64,000 bases of DNA from Microbacterium esteraromaticum (GCF_016907315.1 NZ_JAFBBS010000001.1:124001-188000); one strand, 5' to 3'. Counted from the first letter of the stretch, positions 1 to 13,384 are shown. Notes: generated by a model from the letters alone, not told the origin. Numbers and translations: made by a program.

Positions 1-159
1 CTGCTCGGCGGCGGCGGCGACCGGCGACGGCGTGAGCACGCGTTTGCGACCGAGCGGCGCATCGGGGCGGGTGATCACCGCCGCGATCTCGTGCTGCGCG
101 GCGAGGGCCTGCAGCGTGGGAACGGCCACCGCGGGGGTGCCTGCGAAAACGAGGCGCAT
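1..159 (-). CDS. fmt: Methionyl-tRNA formyltransferase, N-terminal part (runs off the window)
   Basis: Only the first 53 codons are present. Translation from the ATG at 159 begins [16 protein letters not shown] and continues through [12 protein letters not shown], the formyl-tetrahydrofolate-binding start of Fmt, the enzyme that formylates initiator Met-tRNA. A GGAGAA ribosome site sits 6 bases before the ATG. It follows priA on the same strand after 36 bases, the usual priA-fmt order in Actinobacteria. The rest of the gene lies outside the window. Confidence 0.9.
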   Translation of the reverse strand, partial: MRLVFAGTPAVAVPTLQALAAQHEIAAVITRPDAPLGRKRVLTPSPVAAAAEQ

Positions 160-195
160 GAAAGGTTCTCCGGTCGGTCGAGCGAGGGTCGGTGA

Positions 196-2175
196 TCAGA
201 TGTCCGGTTCGAGGATATCGAGGTGGACGGCGAGGGGGATCCGCTGCCGTCCTCGGCCTCGGCGGCTCTGAGCGGCGTCGGCGACGACGCTTGCGCGCAG
301 CGTGTCTGCAACGCTCTGGCCTGCGGCATAGGGGAAGCGCACGAGGGCGCGGACGCGCCCGTCGTCGCCTGTCGGCACAGGGCCGAGTACGGCATCCGCG
401 GGAATGCCGATCTCCGAGAGCGCGTCGAGCGCTCCACGTACGGATGCAGGGATGCCCTCGATCTGGGCGAACCGGGCGGTCGGCGGCATGTGCAGCGGCA
501 TCCGGGCATCCAGCTCCGAGCGCGCATAGGCTGCGCCCGACCAGGTTGCCAGGGCACGCGCGACCGGGCCGTCGACGCCGACGAGATGCACGGGCGCGCC
601 GGGCGAGGCGAGGGCAGCGGCGTTGGACCACCACCGCAGGCACGACTCCCCGATCCGCAGGTCGGGGGCCTGCAGCATGCGCGCGCCATCGAGGAGGATG
701 ACGGCGCGATACCCGCCCGCGGCTACCGGCTCGGCGCCGCGCGTCGCGACCACCAGGGCGGGGCGGTCGTCGACATGCTGCACGGGGTGCGAACCGTCGG
801 ACACGATGACCCGGACACCGGGGAATGCGCGCCCGAGCTCGTCCGCCGTGCGCTCGGTACCGGACGACGCCAGCCGGACCTGATCGGATGAGCACTCCAC
901 GCAGCGCCAGGAGTGCGCCGAGCGACCGCACCATCCGCACACAGGCACGGCTCCCCGGCGCTGGGCACCGAGCGGGCCGCCGCACTGTCGGCACCGTGCA
1001 GGGAGCCGACAGCTGGCGCAGACGAGGGTCGGCGAGAAGCCGGGGCGGGCGACCTGAACCAGCACGGGCCCCTCCGCGGCCGCGGCACGCGCAGTGGCGA
1101 AGGCGCTCGACGGCACCCGCTGCCCCATGGTGCGCTCGAGTTCCTGAGGTGTGCTCAGCCGCACATTCGGGATGACCCGTCTCGCCGCGGTGATGTCGCG
1201 CAGCCATCCGTTCTGCACCAGTCGCTCGACGTCGGTCGAGCGGGTGTGCGAGACCAGCAGCAGCGCGCTGCCCTCCTGCTCCTGACGGATCAGGGCAGCG
1301 TCACGCGCATGCACGTAGGGCGCCAGGGGCTCAGCCAGCAGAGCATCTGCGTCGTCCCAGATCGCGACGAGGCCCGCGCGTGCGGGTGAGTACACGGCCG
1401 ACCGGTTGCCGACGACGATGCAGGGCGCGTCGTCGAGAGTCCGCAGGAACGCGCGATAGCGGTCGGGGTTCGGCTGTCGCGCATCGTGCCGCACGACAGC
1501 CTCAGACGGAACGAGCGCTTCCAGCGCAGCGAGAAGCAGCTCCTGATCGCGGTAGTCGGGTACGACGAGCACGCTCGAGCGCCCCTCCCCCAATTGGGCG
1601 GTGGCAACGGCAGCCAGCAGCGCGGCCCATCCGGGGCGAGAGCCGTCCTGCACGGGGATGGCCTCGACCGCTGCACGGCCGGCGTCGGCGATCGTCTCGC
1701 CCAGGCCCTGGTAGCGGTCGATGATCTCATCGGCTCGGGCCAGGGCATCCGGGTCGATGGCCACGGGCTCGTCCACCGGTGCCCAGGCCTTCTCGACTCG
1801 CACCTGCCGCTTGGGGATCGCGAGACGGAGGATGTCCGACGCCGAGCCCGCGGCCCGGTCCGCCGCGCGGCGCGCCAGGCGGTAGAGCCGCTCGGGCATC
1901 ACGACTGCAGGCGAGACCACGCTCTCGATCTTCGAGAGCGAGCGGGTGGCATCCGACTCCACACCGATCTCCACGACGAAGCCGTCGACGACGCGACCGG
2001 CCGTGCGCAGCGGCGCCTTGATGCGCACACCCGGTGCGACGTCGCCCAGCTCGAGAGGCAGCTCGTAGTCGAACAGCCGGTCGAGCTGCGGCAGCGGCGA
2101 GTCGATCAGAACCCGCGCGATGCGGCGCCCCTCTTCGCGGGCCGCCGGCACTCGCTCAGCACGAGCGTCGGACAC
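196..2175 (-). CDS. priA: Primosomal replication-restart protein PriA (actinobacterial type, no helicase motifs)
   Basis: 659 residues. The N-terminal DNA-binding region (RIARVLIDSPLPQLDRLFDY) matches PriA N'. Eight cysteines in four CxxC pairs at about residues 375-425 (CASC, CRQC, CGWC, CVEC) form the two PriA zinc sites. The Walker A region is degenerate (no GKT) and the DEAH box reads WDDAD, so ATPase/helicase activity is unlikely; actinobacterial PriA proteins are known for this. The GTG at 2175 was chosen because it lies 7 bases after the metK stop with a GAGG ribosome site, and upstream sequence overlapping metK does not resemble PriA. Probable role: loading the replisome at stalled forks through protein contacts. 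Confidence 0.88.
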   Translation of the reverse strand: MSDARAERVPAAREEGRRIARVLIDSPLPQLDRLFDYELPLELGDVAPGVRIKAPLRTAGRVVDGFVVEIGVESDATRSLSKIESVVSPAVVMPERLYRLARRAADRAAGSASDILRLAIPKRQVRVEKAWAPVDEPVAIDPDALARADEIIDRYQGLGETIADAGRAAVEAIPVQDGSRPGWAALLAAVATAQLGEGRSSVLVVPDYRDQELLLAALEALVPSEAVVRHDARQPNPDRYRAFLRTLDDAPCIVVGNRSAVYSPARAGLVAIWDDADALLAEPLAPYVHARDAALIRQEQEGSALLLVSHTRSTDVERLVQNGWLRDITAARRVIPNVRLSTPQELERTMGQRVPSSAFATARAAAAEGPVLVQVARPGFSPTLVCASCRLPARCRQCGGPLGAQRRGAVPVCGWCGRSAHSWRCVECSSDQVRLASSGTERTADELGRAFPGVRVIVSDGSHPVQHVDDRPALVVATRGAEPVAAGGYRAVILLDGARMLQAPDLRIGESCLRWWSNAAALASPGAPVHLVGVDGPVARALATWSGAAYARSELDARMPLHMPPTARFAQIEGIPASVRGALDALSEIGIPADAVLGPVPTGDDGRVRALVRFPYAAGQSVADTLRASVVADAAQSRRGRGRQRIPLAVHLDILEPDI

Positions 2176-2182
2176 GCCGGCC

Positions 2183-3379
2183 TCAGAGCCCGGCGGCGCG
2201 GCGCAGATCGTCGGCGCGGTCGGTGCGCTCCCAGGTGAAGTCCGGCAGCTCGCGCCCGAAGTGGCCGTAGGCGGCGGTCTGCGCGTAGATCGGGCGCAGC
2301 AGATCGAGCTCCTCGATGATGGCCTGAGGTCGCAGGTCGAACACCGTCGAGATCGCCTCGGTGATGGTCTCTTCAGACACCCGCCCCGTGCCGAAGGTCT
2401 CGACGTACAGGCCGACGGGGCGTGCGACGCCGATCGCGTATGCGACCTGCACCTCGGCACGGTCTGCGAGACCCGCGGCGACGACGTTCTTGGCCACCCA
2501 GCGCATCGCGTAAGCACCGGAGCGGTCGACCTTCGACGGGTCCTTGCCGCTGAAGGCACCGCCACCATGCCGGGCAGCGCCGCCGTAGGTGTCGATGATG
2601 ATCTTGCGACCGGTGAGTCCTGCATCGCCCTTCGGCCCGCCGGTGACAAAGGGGCCGGCCGGGTTGATGTAGTACTTCAGGTCGTCGGCGAGGTCGAGAC
2701 CGGTCTGCTCGAGCACTGGGTCGATGACCGTCGATCGCACCAGGTGCTTCAGCTCGTCCTGCGAGATGTCGGGGTGGTGCTGCGTCGAGAGCACGACGGC
2801 GTCGACGGTCTTCGGCGTGAAGCCGTCGTAGCCGAGTGTGACCTGGGTCTTCCCGTCGGGGCGCAGGAACGCCAGCTCACCCGAGCGTCGCACCTCCGTG
2901 AGGCGCTCCGCGATGCGGTGCGCCGTCCAGGCGGCCATCGGCATGAGCTGCGGCGTCTCGTTGGTCGCGAAGCCGAACATGATGCCCTGGTCGCCGGCGC
3001 CGAGTTCGTCGCGAGGGTCGGTCGAGCCGCCGTCGCGGTGCTCCTGCGCCTGGTCGACGCCGTTCGCGATGTCGGCCGACTGCTCGCCCACGGAGATGCT
3101 GACACCGCACGACGATCCGTCGAAGCCCGTGTCGCTCGAGGTGTACCCGATGCCGTTCACGACATCGCGGACGATGGTCGGGATGTCGACGTAGCCCTCG
3201 GTGCGGATCTCACCGGCGACGTGAACGAGACCGGTGGTGACCAGGGTCTCGACTGCGACGCGGGAGTCCCGATCGACGGCGAGCAGACCGTCGAGGATGC
3301 TGTCGGAGATCTGGTCGCAGATCTTGTCGGGGTGTCCTTCGGTGACGGACTCGGACGTGAACAGGCGCAGCGCGCTCAT
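2183..3379 (-). CDS. metK: S-adenosylmethionine synthetase
   Basis: 398 residues, the full family length. It makes SAM from ATP and methionine in the cytoplasm. The N-terminal motif [14 protein letters not shown] holds the catalytic His16 and the ATP-binding loop. [16 protein letters not shown] at about residues 270-285 is the P-loop-like signature. The stop codon is 7 bases before the priA start, so the two are probably cotranscribed. A hairpin at 3440-3475 separates it from rpoZ upstream. I found no SAM riboswitch in the 110 bases before the gene. Confidence 0.97.
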   Translation of the reverse strand: MSALRLFTSESVTEGHPDKICDQISDSILDGLLAVDRDSRVAVETLVTTGLVHVAGEIRTEGYVDIPTIVRDVVNGIGYTSSDTGFDGSSCGVSISVGEQSADIANGVDQAQEHRDGGSTDPRDELGAGDQGIMFGFATNETPQLMPMAAWTAHRIAERLTEVRRSGELAFLRPDGKTQVTLGYDGFTPKTVDAVVLSTQHHPDISQDELKHLVRSTVIDPVLEQTGLDLADDLKYYINPAGPFVTGGPKGDAGLTGRKIIIDTYGGAARHGGGAFSGKDPSKVDRSGAYAMRWVAKNVVAAGLADRAEVQVAYAIGVARPVGLYVETFGTGRVSEETITEAISTVFDLRPQAIIEELDLLRPIYAQTAAYGHFGRELPDFTWERTDRADDLRRAAGL

Positions 3380-3439
3380 CGGTGCTCCAAAACGGGTTCG
3401 TGGGGCGGAGCCGGGGCGGGCTCGACGCCAGTGTGCATG

Positions 3440-3475
3440 GAGCCGCCGAGATCCGGGTGGGGACGTCGGCGGCTC
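3440..3475 (-). terminator. Hairpin between rpoZ and metK, candidate terminator
   Basis: A 10-bp perfect stem (GAGCCGCCGA/TCGGCGGCTC) with a 16-base loop lies 16 bases downstream of the rpoZ stop. There is no U-tract after it on the minus strand, so it may be a U-less terminator or an mRNA-processing hairpin. Confidence 0.45.
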
Positions 3476-3490
3476 ACAGTGCGAAGAGGA

Positions 3491-3745
3491 TCACTCAGCG
3501 TGGCGGATGCGCAGCTTGTCCTCGTTGATCTCGTGCAGAGCGATCGTGAGGGGCTTGTCCTCGACCGACGAGTCGACCAGCGGACCGACGTTGTCGAAGA
3601 GGTTTCCCTCGTGCAGGTCGGAGTAGTAGTCGTTGATCTGACGAGCGCGCTTCGACGCGTAGATCACGAGCTCGTACTTCGACTCGACGCGCTCCAGCAG
3701 GTTGTCGATGGGCGGGTCGATGATGCCGTTGTTGTGTCCGGCCAT
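3491..3745 (-). CDS. rpoZ: RNA polymerase omega subunit
   Basis: 84 residues. The core [20 protein letters not shown], followed by [11 protein letters not shown], is the omega signature; the protein assists folding and assembly of beta' into RNA polymerase. A strong AGGAGG ribosome site lies 6 bases before the ATG. It follows gmk and precedes metK on the same strand. In many actinobacteria coaBC lies between rpoZ and metK; it is absent from that position here. A TAGAAT box at 3830-3835, inside the 3' end of gmk, could be its own promoter. Confidence 0.95.
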   Translation of the reverse strand: MAGHNNGIIDPPIDNLLERVESKYELVIYASKRARQINDYYSDLHEGNLFDNVGPLVDSSVEDKPLTIALHEINEDKLRIRHAE

Positions 3746-3806
3746 GGTGGACCTCCTGGTCAGCCGACGGAGTCGTCGGGAAGCGGTGGATGAGAGCGCG
3801 CGCGGA

Positions 3807-4715
3807 TCAGCGCGCAGAGTCTGTCGCCAATTCTACGACCTCTTCGGCCGCGGTGGCGACGTCGGCGTTCACGACCAGGTAATCGAACTCGTTCTGCGCG
3901 GCCAGTTCGACCCTCGCGGTGCGAAGCCGTCGGGCGCGTTCCTCGGCATCCTCGGTGCCTCGACCGACGAGTCGCTGCACCAGTTCGTCCCAGCTCGGCG
4001 GCAGCAGGAAGACGAGGGATGCCGTCGGCTCGGCCGCGCGCACCTGCCTCGCACCCTGAAGATCTATCTCGAGCAGCACAGTCCTGCCTTCGGCGAGGGC
4101 GGCGTCGACGGGTCTGCGCGGCGTGCCGTACCGGTGCTTGTTGTGCACCACGGCGTACTCGAGCAGCTGCTTGTCGGCGATGAGCCGGTCGAACTCGGCG
4201 TCGTCGACGAAGTAGTAGTGGACTCCGTCGACCTCCCCGGGCCGGGGCGCCCGGGTGGTCGCCGAGACCGACAGGTGGATCTCGGGGTGAGTCTCGCGGA
4301 TGTGCGCGGCCACAGTCCCCTTGCCGACGGCCGTGGGCCCCGCGAGCACGAGCAGCCGGCTGCGGGCCGGGCGGGGGCGGTGCGGCGGGAAGCGCTCGTC
4401 GAGCCAGGCGCTGAGCGCGACGCGCTGACGCACACCCAGTCCACCGAGTCTCTTCACGGGTGCGATGTGCAGCTCTTCGAGGATGCGATCGCGTTTGCCG
4501 GCGCCGATGGCGGGCAGCGCCATGAGGAAGTCCGTGACGCGCATCGTGGCGGCGTCGGACTCGGCATCCTCGGTGGCGCGATGCAGGACGGTCTGAGGTG
4601 CGATCACTCGGGTGCTCAGATCCCGCTTCAGAGCGGCGCGCGCACGACGACGCTCGAGAGCGCGGCGCGACGCGGCGACACGATCGACGTCGGGGACGGC
4701 AGGACGTTCAGGCAC
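3807..4715 (-). CDS. gmk: Fusion of actinobacterial integration host factor and guanylate kinase
   Basis: 302 residues from the GTG at 4715, which has a perfect AGGAGG 6 bases upstream and overlaps the pyrF stop by 8 bases. Residues about 1-105 match mIHF, the actinobacterial nucleoid protein: a basic [10 protein letters not shown] helix, an [14 protein letters not shown] stretch and the helix-turn [10 protein letters not shown]. Residues about 118-302 are guanylate kinase (GMP + ATP to GDP + ADP), with P-loop [10 protein letters not shown] at 126-134 and the GMP-binding stretch [19 protein letters not shown]. In many actinobacteria these are two adjacent genes; here they are one reading frame. 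The fusion is read directly from sequence. Whether both activities remain in one polypeptide is inference. Confidence 0.92.
   Translation of the reverse strand: MPERPAVPDVDRVAASRRALERRRARAALKRDLSTRVIAPQTVLHRATEDAESDAATMRVTDFLMALPAIGAGKRDRILEELHIAPVKRLGGLGVRQRVALSAWLDERFPPHRPRPARSRLLVLAGPTAVGKGTVAAHIRETHPEIHLSVSATTRAPRPGEVDGVHYYFVDDAEFDRLIADKQLLEYAVVHNKHRYGTPRRPVDAALAEGRTVLLEIDLQGARQVRAAEPTASLVFLLPPSWDELVQRLVGRGTEDAEERARRLRTARVELAAQNEFDYLVVNADVATAAEEVVELATDSAR
3830..3835 (-). promoter_or_regulatory. Candidate -10 box for rpoZ
   Basis: TAGAAT on the minus strand inside the end of gmk, 85 bases before the rpoZ ATG. The same hexamer precedes pyrR, the MBL-Rieske gene, efp, rpsD and yebC in this window. 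No convincing -35 was seen. Confidence 0.35.
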
Positions 4716-5567
4716 GGAGGACCTCCTGGTAGCGCAGGTTTCGGATTCTGATCTCCTCGGCGATGCCGGCGGGACCCGCCCGAAGGATGCTTCGGCTCTC
4801 GCTCGCGAGCACATTGCGCGCCACCGCGCCGAACCGCGGGATCAGGTCGTCTTCTGTCGCGCCCTGAGCGCCGAAGCCCGGCGCGAGAATCGGCGTGTCG
4901 ACGAGCAGGGCGTCGTCCAGACCGACCTCTGCACGGTCGACGGTCGCGCCGACCACGAGTCCGACCGGCCCGAGTCCGCCGGCGAAGGCGGCCGAGTGGT
5001 TGACCCAGGTGACATCACGGGCCACCCGCGCCGCGACGGTCTGCTCCTCCGTCGCAGCGACGTCGACCGTGCGGGCGGTCTGCAGTGCCGCCGCCTCCGG
5101 GTTGCTCGTCGCCGCGAGAACGAAAACGCCCTTGTCGGCGTGGACCGCCGCGGCGAGCGTGTCGCGCAGCGACTCGGGGCCGAGGTACGGGCTGATCGTG
5201 ACCGCGTCGGACTCGAGCGGCGAACCCGGCTCCAGCCACGCCGATGCATAGCCGGCCATGGTCGAGCCGATGTCACCCCGTTTCGCGTCGGCGAGAACGA
5301 GCAGGCCGGCATCCCTGGCCGCGCCCATCACATCCTCCAAGGCGGCGAACCCACGCGAGCCGAAGCGCTCGAAGAAGGCCACCTGAGGCTTCACCACACC
5401 CGCGCGCCCGGCCGCGGCGTCCACCACGCCGAGGCCGAACGCACGCAGCCCATCGGCGTCCTGCCCGAGGCCCCACTGATCCAGCAGGGCCGCATGCGGG
5501 TCGATGCCGACGCACAGCGGACCGAACCGGTCCATCGCCGTGCGCAGCCTCACCCCGAACGAGTCGC

Positions 5568-5571
<4 letters not shown>
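4708..5571 (-). CDS. pyrF: Orotidine 5'-phosphate decarboxylase (long, type 2)
   Basis: 287 residues, the longer actinobacterial/type 2 OMP decarboxylase. It carries out the last step of UMP synthesis. The catalytic segment [17 protein letters not shown] has Asp95 and Lys97; [11 protein letters not shown] at the N-terminus is the phosphate-side start of the barrel. Its ATG overlaps the carB stop (ATGA), and its own stop overlaps the gmk start by 8 bases, so it is the last pyr gene and translationally coupled to the IHF-Gmk fusion. This links pyrimidine and guanine nucleotide genes in one transcript. Confidence 0.95.
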
Positions 5572-8854
<3,283 letters not shown>

Positions 8855-8855
<1 letters not shown>

Positions 8856-10003
8856 CAGTTGGCGCCCTTCTTGTTGGCGAGCACGAGCTCGCGGAAACGA
8901 CTGAACAGATAGTGGGCGTCGTGCGGACCTGCCGCCGCTTCGGGGTGGTACTGCACCGAGAACGCGGGCACGTCGAGGGCCCGCAGGCCCTCGACGACCC
9001 GGTCGTTGAGGCCGACGTGGCTGACCTCGGCGCGTCCGTAGCCGTGGGGGCTGTCGAACTCGCCGTCGATCGGCGCGTCGACCGCGAAGCCGTGGTTGTG
9101 CGCGGTGATCTCGACGCGTCCGGTGGCCTTGTCGATCACGGGCTGGTTGAGACCGCGGTGACCGAAGGTGAGTTTGTAGGTGCCCAGGCCCAGGGCCCGG
9201 CCGAACAGCTGGTTGCCGAAGCAGATCCCGAAGTACGGGATGCGCGCGTCGAGAACCTGCCGGAGCACGGCGACCTGCTGATCGGATGCCGCGGGATCGC
9301 CGGGGCCGTTCGAGTAGAACACGCCGTCCGGCTCGACCGCCGCGATGTCGTCGAACGAGGAGGACTGCGGCAGCACGTGCACGTCGAAGCCGAGCGCGGC
9401 GAGGTTGTCGAGAGTGGACTGCTTGACGCCGAGGTCGAGCACAGCGACGTTGCCGATGCGCTCGGTGCTCGCCGGGATGACGACCGGCTCCGCGACCGAG
9501 ACGGTCGCCGACAGGTTCTGGCCGGTCATCTCAGGAGCAGCGGTCACCCGCTGGAGCTGCTGCTCGGCATCCATCGCCGCGTCGGCGCCCGAGAAGATGC
9601 CACCGCGCATCGAACCCGTGTCGCGGATCCGCCTGGTCAGCGCGCGCGTGTCGATGCCGCTGATGCCGACGATGCCACCGCGCACGAGGGCGTCGTCCAG
9701 GGACTCCTCCGAGCGCCAGTTCGACACCCGGCGGGCGGGGTCGCGCACGATGTATCCGGCGACCCAGATGCGTGACGACTCCTCATCTTCGCGGTTCATG
9801 CCGGTGTTGCCGATGTGAGGTGCGGTCTGCAGGACGATCTGGCCCGCGTACGACGGGTCGGTCAGCGTCTCCTGGTAGCCGGACATGCCGGTGGCGAAGA
9901 CGACCTCGCCGAGGGTCGTGCCGCGTGCGCCGTAGGCACGGCCCTCGAAGCGGGTGCCGTCCTCGAGAACGAGCACGGCGGGCTCTGAGTTGATGGAAGT
10001 CAT
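8855..10003 (-). CDS. carA: Carbamoyl-phosphate synthase, small (glutaminase) subunit
   Basis: 382 residues from the ATG at 10003, which has GGAGAG upstream and overlaps the stop of the preceding gene (ATGA). It hydrolyses glutamine and channels ammonia to CarB. The N-terminal CPSase domain contains the [19 protein letters not shown] signature. The class I glutaminase domain shows the nucleophile Cys at about residue 261 in [15 protein letters not shown] and the catalytic His/Glu in [11 protein letters not shown]. An open frame continues upstream of this ATG but does not resemble CarA. Confidence 0.96.
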
Positions 10004-10506
10004 GAGTTCTCTCCGTTCTCCGCTGCCGTGCACAGGCGCACGAGCTGCGGAAGGATGTCTGCGGGCCCGCCGGAGGCGAGCCGGATGAAGGAGTCGACGT
10101 GCACGCCGTCGGCGATCCGCCACACGAGGCGGATGAGACCGTCGCGCTCCACGACGCGGTCGATGGCGACGGTGGCACGGTCGGCATCGGCGAGCCGGGT
10201 GGATGCCAGGAAGACGGTCGGAGCGCCATCGAGGCTGAGCGCGACGCCGCGATCGGTGAGCACGAGCTCTCCGCGCGCGCGGTAGGTCAGCGGGCTGACC
10301 GCGAGTCGCTCGAGAGGCTGGTCGTGCTTCGTCGTGGCCACATACAGGATCTCGTGCCTGTCTGTCACTTCGGCATGCTCGGGCACGCCGAGGGGCGCAG
10401 TGAGATCGGAGTCGCGTCGCAATCTTCTGCGCCATGCAAGGAACATGGTCAGCAGGATGAGCGCGGCGACGACGCCGATGATCAGACCGGCGGTCTCCCG
10501 GCTCAC
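10000..10506 (-). CDS. Single-pass membrane protein inside the pyr operon (PH-like)
   Basis: 168 residues from a GTG at 10506 that overlaps the pyrC stop (GTGA). One transmembrane helix at about residues 6-24 ([21 protein letters not shown]) is followed by a basic RRRLRR stretch and a mainly beta cytoplasmic region. A protein of this layout occupies the same place between pyrC and carA in other actinobacteria, including Mycobacterium tuberculosis (Rv1382), so the position is conserved. Its role in pyrimidine synthesis is not established. The fold of the soluble part as PH-like is my inference from its length and beta-rich pattern. Confidence 0.8.
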   Translation of the reverse strand: MSRETAGLIIGVVAALILLTMFLAWRRRLRRDSDLTAPLGVPEHAEVTDRHEILYVATTKHDQPLERLAVSPLTYRARGELVLTDRGVALSLDGAPTVFLASTRLADADRATVAIDRVVERDGLIRLVWRIADGVHVDSFIRLASGGPADILPQLVRLCTAAENGENS

Positions 10507-11804
10507 TCGCCCAGCTCCTCGACGAGCACTCCCCCGTCGACCGTCACCACGCCGCCGTGGATGGTCCACTGCACACGCCCCGGCAGCTCGCGCCCGAGGT
10601 ACGGGGAGTTGCGGCTGCGCCCGTGCAGGTCGGCCTCGGTGAACACACCGGGCACGCTGGGGTCGTACAGCGTGACGTGCGCGGGACGTCCTGCCTCGAG
10701 CGCGCCGAAACCGTCGAGTCGACCGATCTGCGCGGGCGCCGCACTCATCACCCGGGCGACGTCGGTCCAGTCGAGCTGACCGGATTCGACCATCGCCTGG
10801 TGAACGACCCGCAGTGCGCTCTCGAGCCCGACCATGCCGTTCGCCGCGGCCTGCCACTCGCAGGCCTTGTTCTCAGCCGGGTGCGGGGCATGGTCGGTGG
10901 CCACGATATCGATCGTGCCGTCGGCGAGACCCTCGCGAACCGCCATGACGTCCTCAGCCGTGCGCAGCGGAGGGTTGACCTTGTAGCGCGCGTCATAGTC
11001 GCGCACGAGGTCATCGGTGAGCAGCAGGTGGTGCGGGGTGACTTCGGCGGTCACCCGGATGCCGCGCTTCTTGGCCCAGCGGACGATGTCGACCGATCCT
11101 GCGGTCGAGAGGTGGCAGACATGCAGGCGGGAGCCGACGTGCTCGGCGAGCAGCACGTCGCGGGCGATGATCGACTCCTCCGCGACGGCGGGCCAGCCGG
11201 TCAGACCCAGCTCAGCCGAGACGATGCCCTCGTTCATCTGGGCGCCCTCGGTGAGACGCGGGTCCTGCGCGTGCTGGGCGATGACGCCGTCGAACGACTT
11301 CACGTACTCGAGTGCGCGGCGCATGATGAGCGGATCCCACACGCAGAAGCCGTCGTCGCTGAAGACGCGCACCCGCGCTCGCGACCCGGCCATCGCGCCG
11401 AGCTCAGCCAGGCGCTCGCCCTTCTGGCCGACGGTGACGGCTCCGATGGGCTGCACGGTCGCGTAGCCCGCCGCCTCGCCGAGGGCGAGCTCCTGCTCGA
11501 CGACGCCGGCGGTGTCCGCGACGGGCTGGGTGTTCGGCATGGCGAAGACAGCGGTGAAGCCACCGGCGGCAGCGGCGCGCGTGCCGGTGAGCACGGTCTC
11601 CGACGCCTCGAAGCCGGGCTCACGCAGGTGGGTGTGCAGGTCGACGAGTCCGGGAAGCGCGACCAGGCCGGCCGCATCGATCACTCGCGCGCCCGATCTG
11701 GTGAGGCCCGAGCCGATCTCGGCGATGACGCCGTTCTCGATCACGATGTCGGCGCTGTCGCGCCCGAGCAGCTGGACGCCTGCGATGACGAGGGTCTGGC
11801 TCAT
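10503..11804 (-). CDS. pyrC: Dihydroorotase
   Basis: 433 residues from the ATG at 11804, one base after the pyrB stop. It closes carbamoyl aspartate to dihydroorotate. The metal ligands His57 and His59 sit in [10 protein letters not shown], the class I dihydroorotase signature; ATDHAPH near residue 300 supplies the catalytic Asp. The tail overlaps the downstream membrane-protein GTG by 4 bases. Member of the amidohydrolase superfamily; length is normal. Confidence 0.96.
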   Translation of the reverse strand: MSQTLVIAGVQLLGRDSADIVIENGVIAEIGSGLTRSGARVIDAAGLVALPGLVDLHTHLREPGFEASETVLTGTRAAAAGGFTAVFAMPNTQPVADTAGVVEQELALGEAAGYATVQPIGAVTVGQKGERLAELGAMAGSRARVRVFSDDGFCVWDPLIMRRALEYVKSFDGVIAQHAQDPRLTEGAQMNEGIVSAELGLTGWPAVAEESIIARDVLLAEHVGSRLHVCHLSTAGSVDIVRWAKKRGIRVTAEVTPHHLLLTDDLVRDYDARYKVNPPLRTAEDVMAVREGLADGTIDIVATDHAPHPAENKACEWQAAANGMVGLESALRVVHQAMVESGQLDWTDVARVMSAAPAQIGRLDGFGALEAGRPAHVTLYDPSVPGVFTEADLHGRSRNSPYLGRELPGRVQWTIHGGVVTVDGGVLVEELGE

Positions 11805-11805
11805 T

Positions 11806-12762
11806 TCACTTCCCCTCTTCGTTGCGCTCGCCTGCCAGCAGCAGGTAGAGCACGGCCATGCGCACCGAGACTCCGTTGGTGACCTGCTCCAGCACGGTGG
11901 AGCGGGGCGAGTCTGCGGCTTCGGATGAGATCTCCAGCCCACGGTTCATGGGCCCCGGGTGCATCACGATGCTATCGCCCGGGAGGGTCGCCGCGCGGAC
12001 GGCGTCCAGGCCCCACAGGCGGGAATACTCCCGCTCAGTGGGGAAATACGCGGCGTGCATGCGCTCCGCCTGGATGCGCAGCATCATGACGGCGTCGGGC
12101 CCGTCGGCGAGAGCTGCGTCGAGATCGTAGAGCACGCGCACCGGCCACTGCGTGACGTTCTGCGGCACGAGCGTCGGCGGCGTCACGAGGGTGACGTCAG
12201 CGCCGAGCAGCGAGAGCAGCCAGACGTTCGATCGGGCGACCCGCGAGTGCAGGACGTCTCCGACGATGACGACGCGCAGGCCCTCGAGGTCCTGACCGCG
12301 GCTGTCGCGTCCGTACCGGCGCTTGCGGATGGTGAACGCGTCGAGCAGAGCCTGCGTGGGGTGCTCGTGCGTGCCGTCTCCGGCGTTGACGACGCCGGCC
12401 GAGATCCAGCCGCTGGTCGCGAGGGTCCGCGGGGCACCGGATGCCGGATGACGAACGACGACGGCATCCGCCCCCATGGCCTCCAGCGTCTGCGCGGTGT
12501 CTTTCAGGCTCTCGCCCTTCGACACGCTCGACCCCTTGGCGGCGAAGTTGATGACGTCCGCGGAGAGCCTCTTGGCGGCGGCCTCGAACGAGATGCGGGT
12601 GCGCGTGGAGTCCTCGAAGAACAGGTTCACGACGGTCTTGCCGAGCAGGGTCGGGAGCTTCTTGACCTCCCGAGACTGCGTGTCGGCCATGTCCTCAGCG
12701 ACGTCGAGGATGCGGAGCGCCTGCTGGCGATCGAGGGTGCGCGTGTCGAGCAGGTGCCTCAT
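11806..12762 (-). CDS. pyrB: Aspartate carbamoyltransferase, catalytic subunit
   Basis: 318 residues. It condenses carbamoyl phosphate with aspartate. The phosphate-binding signature [13 protein letters not shown] is near residues 49-61 and the aspartate-side motif [10 protein letters not shown] is near 133. It overlaps the pyrR stop by four bases. No pyrI regulatory subunit is present, as expected for a PyrR-controlled operon. Confidence 0.97.
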   Translation of the reverse strand: MRHLLDTRTLDRQQALRILDVAEDMADTQSREVKKLPTLLGKTVVNLFFEDSTRTRISFEAAAKRLSADVINFAAKGSSVSKGESLKDTAQTLEAMGADAVVVRHPASGAPRTLATSGWISAGVVNAGDGTHEHPTQALLDAFTIRKRRYGRDSRGQDLEGLRVVIVGDVLHSRVARSNVWLLSLLGADVTLVTPPTLVPQNVTQWPVRVLYDLDAALADGPDAVMMLRIQAERMHAAYFPTEREYSRLWGLDAVRAATLPGDSIVMHPGPMNRGLEISSEAADSPRSTVLEQVTNGVSVRMAVLYLLLAGERNEEGK

Positions 12763-13289
12763 GACTCGATCGTCACCTCATCCGACCCGTCGAGTTCCCG
12801 CAGACGCACGTTCACGCGCTCCGATCGCGACGACGGGATGTTCTTGCCCACGAAGTCGGGGCGGATGGGCAGCTCGCGATGACCGCGGTCGACGAGGATC
12901 GCCAGACGCACGACCGAGGGGCGGCCGATCGACTGCAGCGCATCGAGGGCGGCACGGATGCTGCGACCCGAGAAGAGCACGTCGTCGACGAGCACGACCG
13001 TCTTGCCGTCGATGCCGTCAGCGGGGATGTCGGTGCGCTTGGGGGCGCGCGTGGGGTGCTTCGACAGATCATCGCGGAACAGGGTGATGTCGAGCGACCC
13101 CACCGGGATGTCCGTCTCGGCGATGCCCGAGATGATCGGACCGAGTCGCTCTGCGAGCGTGATTCCTCTGGTCGGGATGCCGAGGAGGACGAGACCGTCT
13201 GCGCCTCGGTTGGACTCGAGGATCTCGTGCGCGATGCGCGTAAGAGCGCGCGTGATATCGGCTTCGTGCAGCACTGTGCGTACAGACAT
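12759..13289 (-). CDS. pyrR: Pyrimidine operon regulator / uracil phosphoribosyltransferase
   Basis: 176 residues, first gene of the pyr operon. The PRPP loop [12 protein letters not shown] is at residues 99-110. In this family the UMP-bound protein binds a hairpin in pyr mRNA and lowers expression; it also converts uracil to UMP. The matching RNA hairpin is present in its own leader (13306-13321), right before the ribosome site GAAGGGAAG, which favours translational repression as described for Mycobacterium smegmatis over transcription attenuation. Confidence 0.95.
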   Translation of the reverse strand: MSVRTVLHEADITRALTRIAHEILESNRGADGLVLLGIPTRGITLAERLGPIISGIAETDIPVGSLDITLFRDDLSKHPTRAPKRTDIPADGIDGKTVVLVDDVLFSGRSIRAALDALQSIGRPSVVRLAILVDRGHRELPIRPDFVGKNIPSSRSERVNVRLRELDGSDEVTIES

Positions 13290-13305
13290 CGGCCACTTCC
13301 CTTCT

Positions 13306-13321
13306 CCGCCTCTCAGGACGG
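13306..13321 (-). promoter_or_regulatory. PyrR-binding hairpin in the pyrR leader
   Basis: On the minus strand CCGTC-CTGAGA-GGCGG forms a 5-bp stem (one G-U pair) around the hexaloop CUGAGA. This matches the PyrR-binding consensus UCCNGNGAGGY, including the CNGNGA loop. The hairpin ends 2 bases before the ribosome site of pyrR and no terminator follows, so it would act by blocking translation. Confidence 0.7.
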
Positions 13322-13345
13322 GTTTAAAGGTTCGGTGATGAGTCG

Positions 13346-13351
13346 ATTCTA
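13346..13351 (-). promoter_or_regulatory. -10 box of the pyr operon
   Basis: TAGAAT on the minus strand, 57 bases before the pyrR ATG and about 25 bases upstream of the PyrR hairpin. This is the spacing expected for a short leader that carries the hairpin. Confidence 0.55.
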
Positions 13352-13370
13352 ACGATTCGTTCCTGCCGCC

Positions 13371-13384
13371 GCTGGTATACCAGC
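13371..13384. promoter_or_regulatory. Perfect 14-bp palindrome over the -35 region of pyrR
   Basis: GCTGGTATACCAGC is fully self-complementary. It begins 19 bases upstream of the TAGAAT box, where a -35 element or an operator would lie. Possible binding site for an unknown dimeric regulator; no protein can be named. Confidence 0.4.

Noticed and set aside
3380..3490. Possible SAM riboswitch before metK
   Set aside because: Only a simple hairpin is present; none of the conserved SAM riboswitch cores is visible in the 110 bases.
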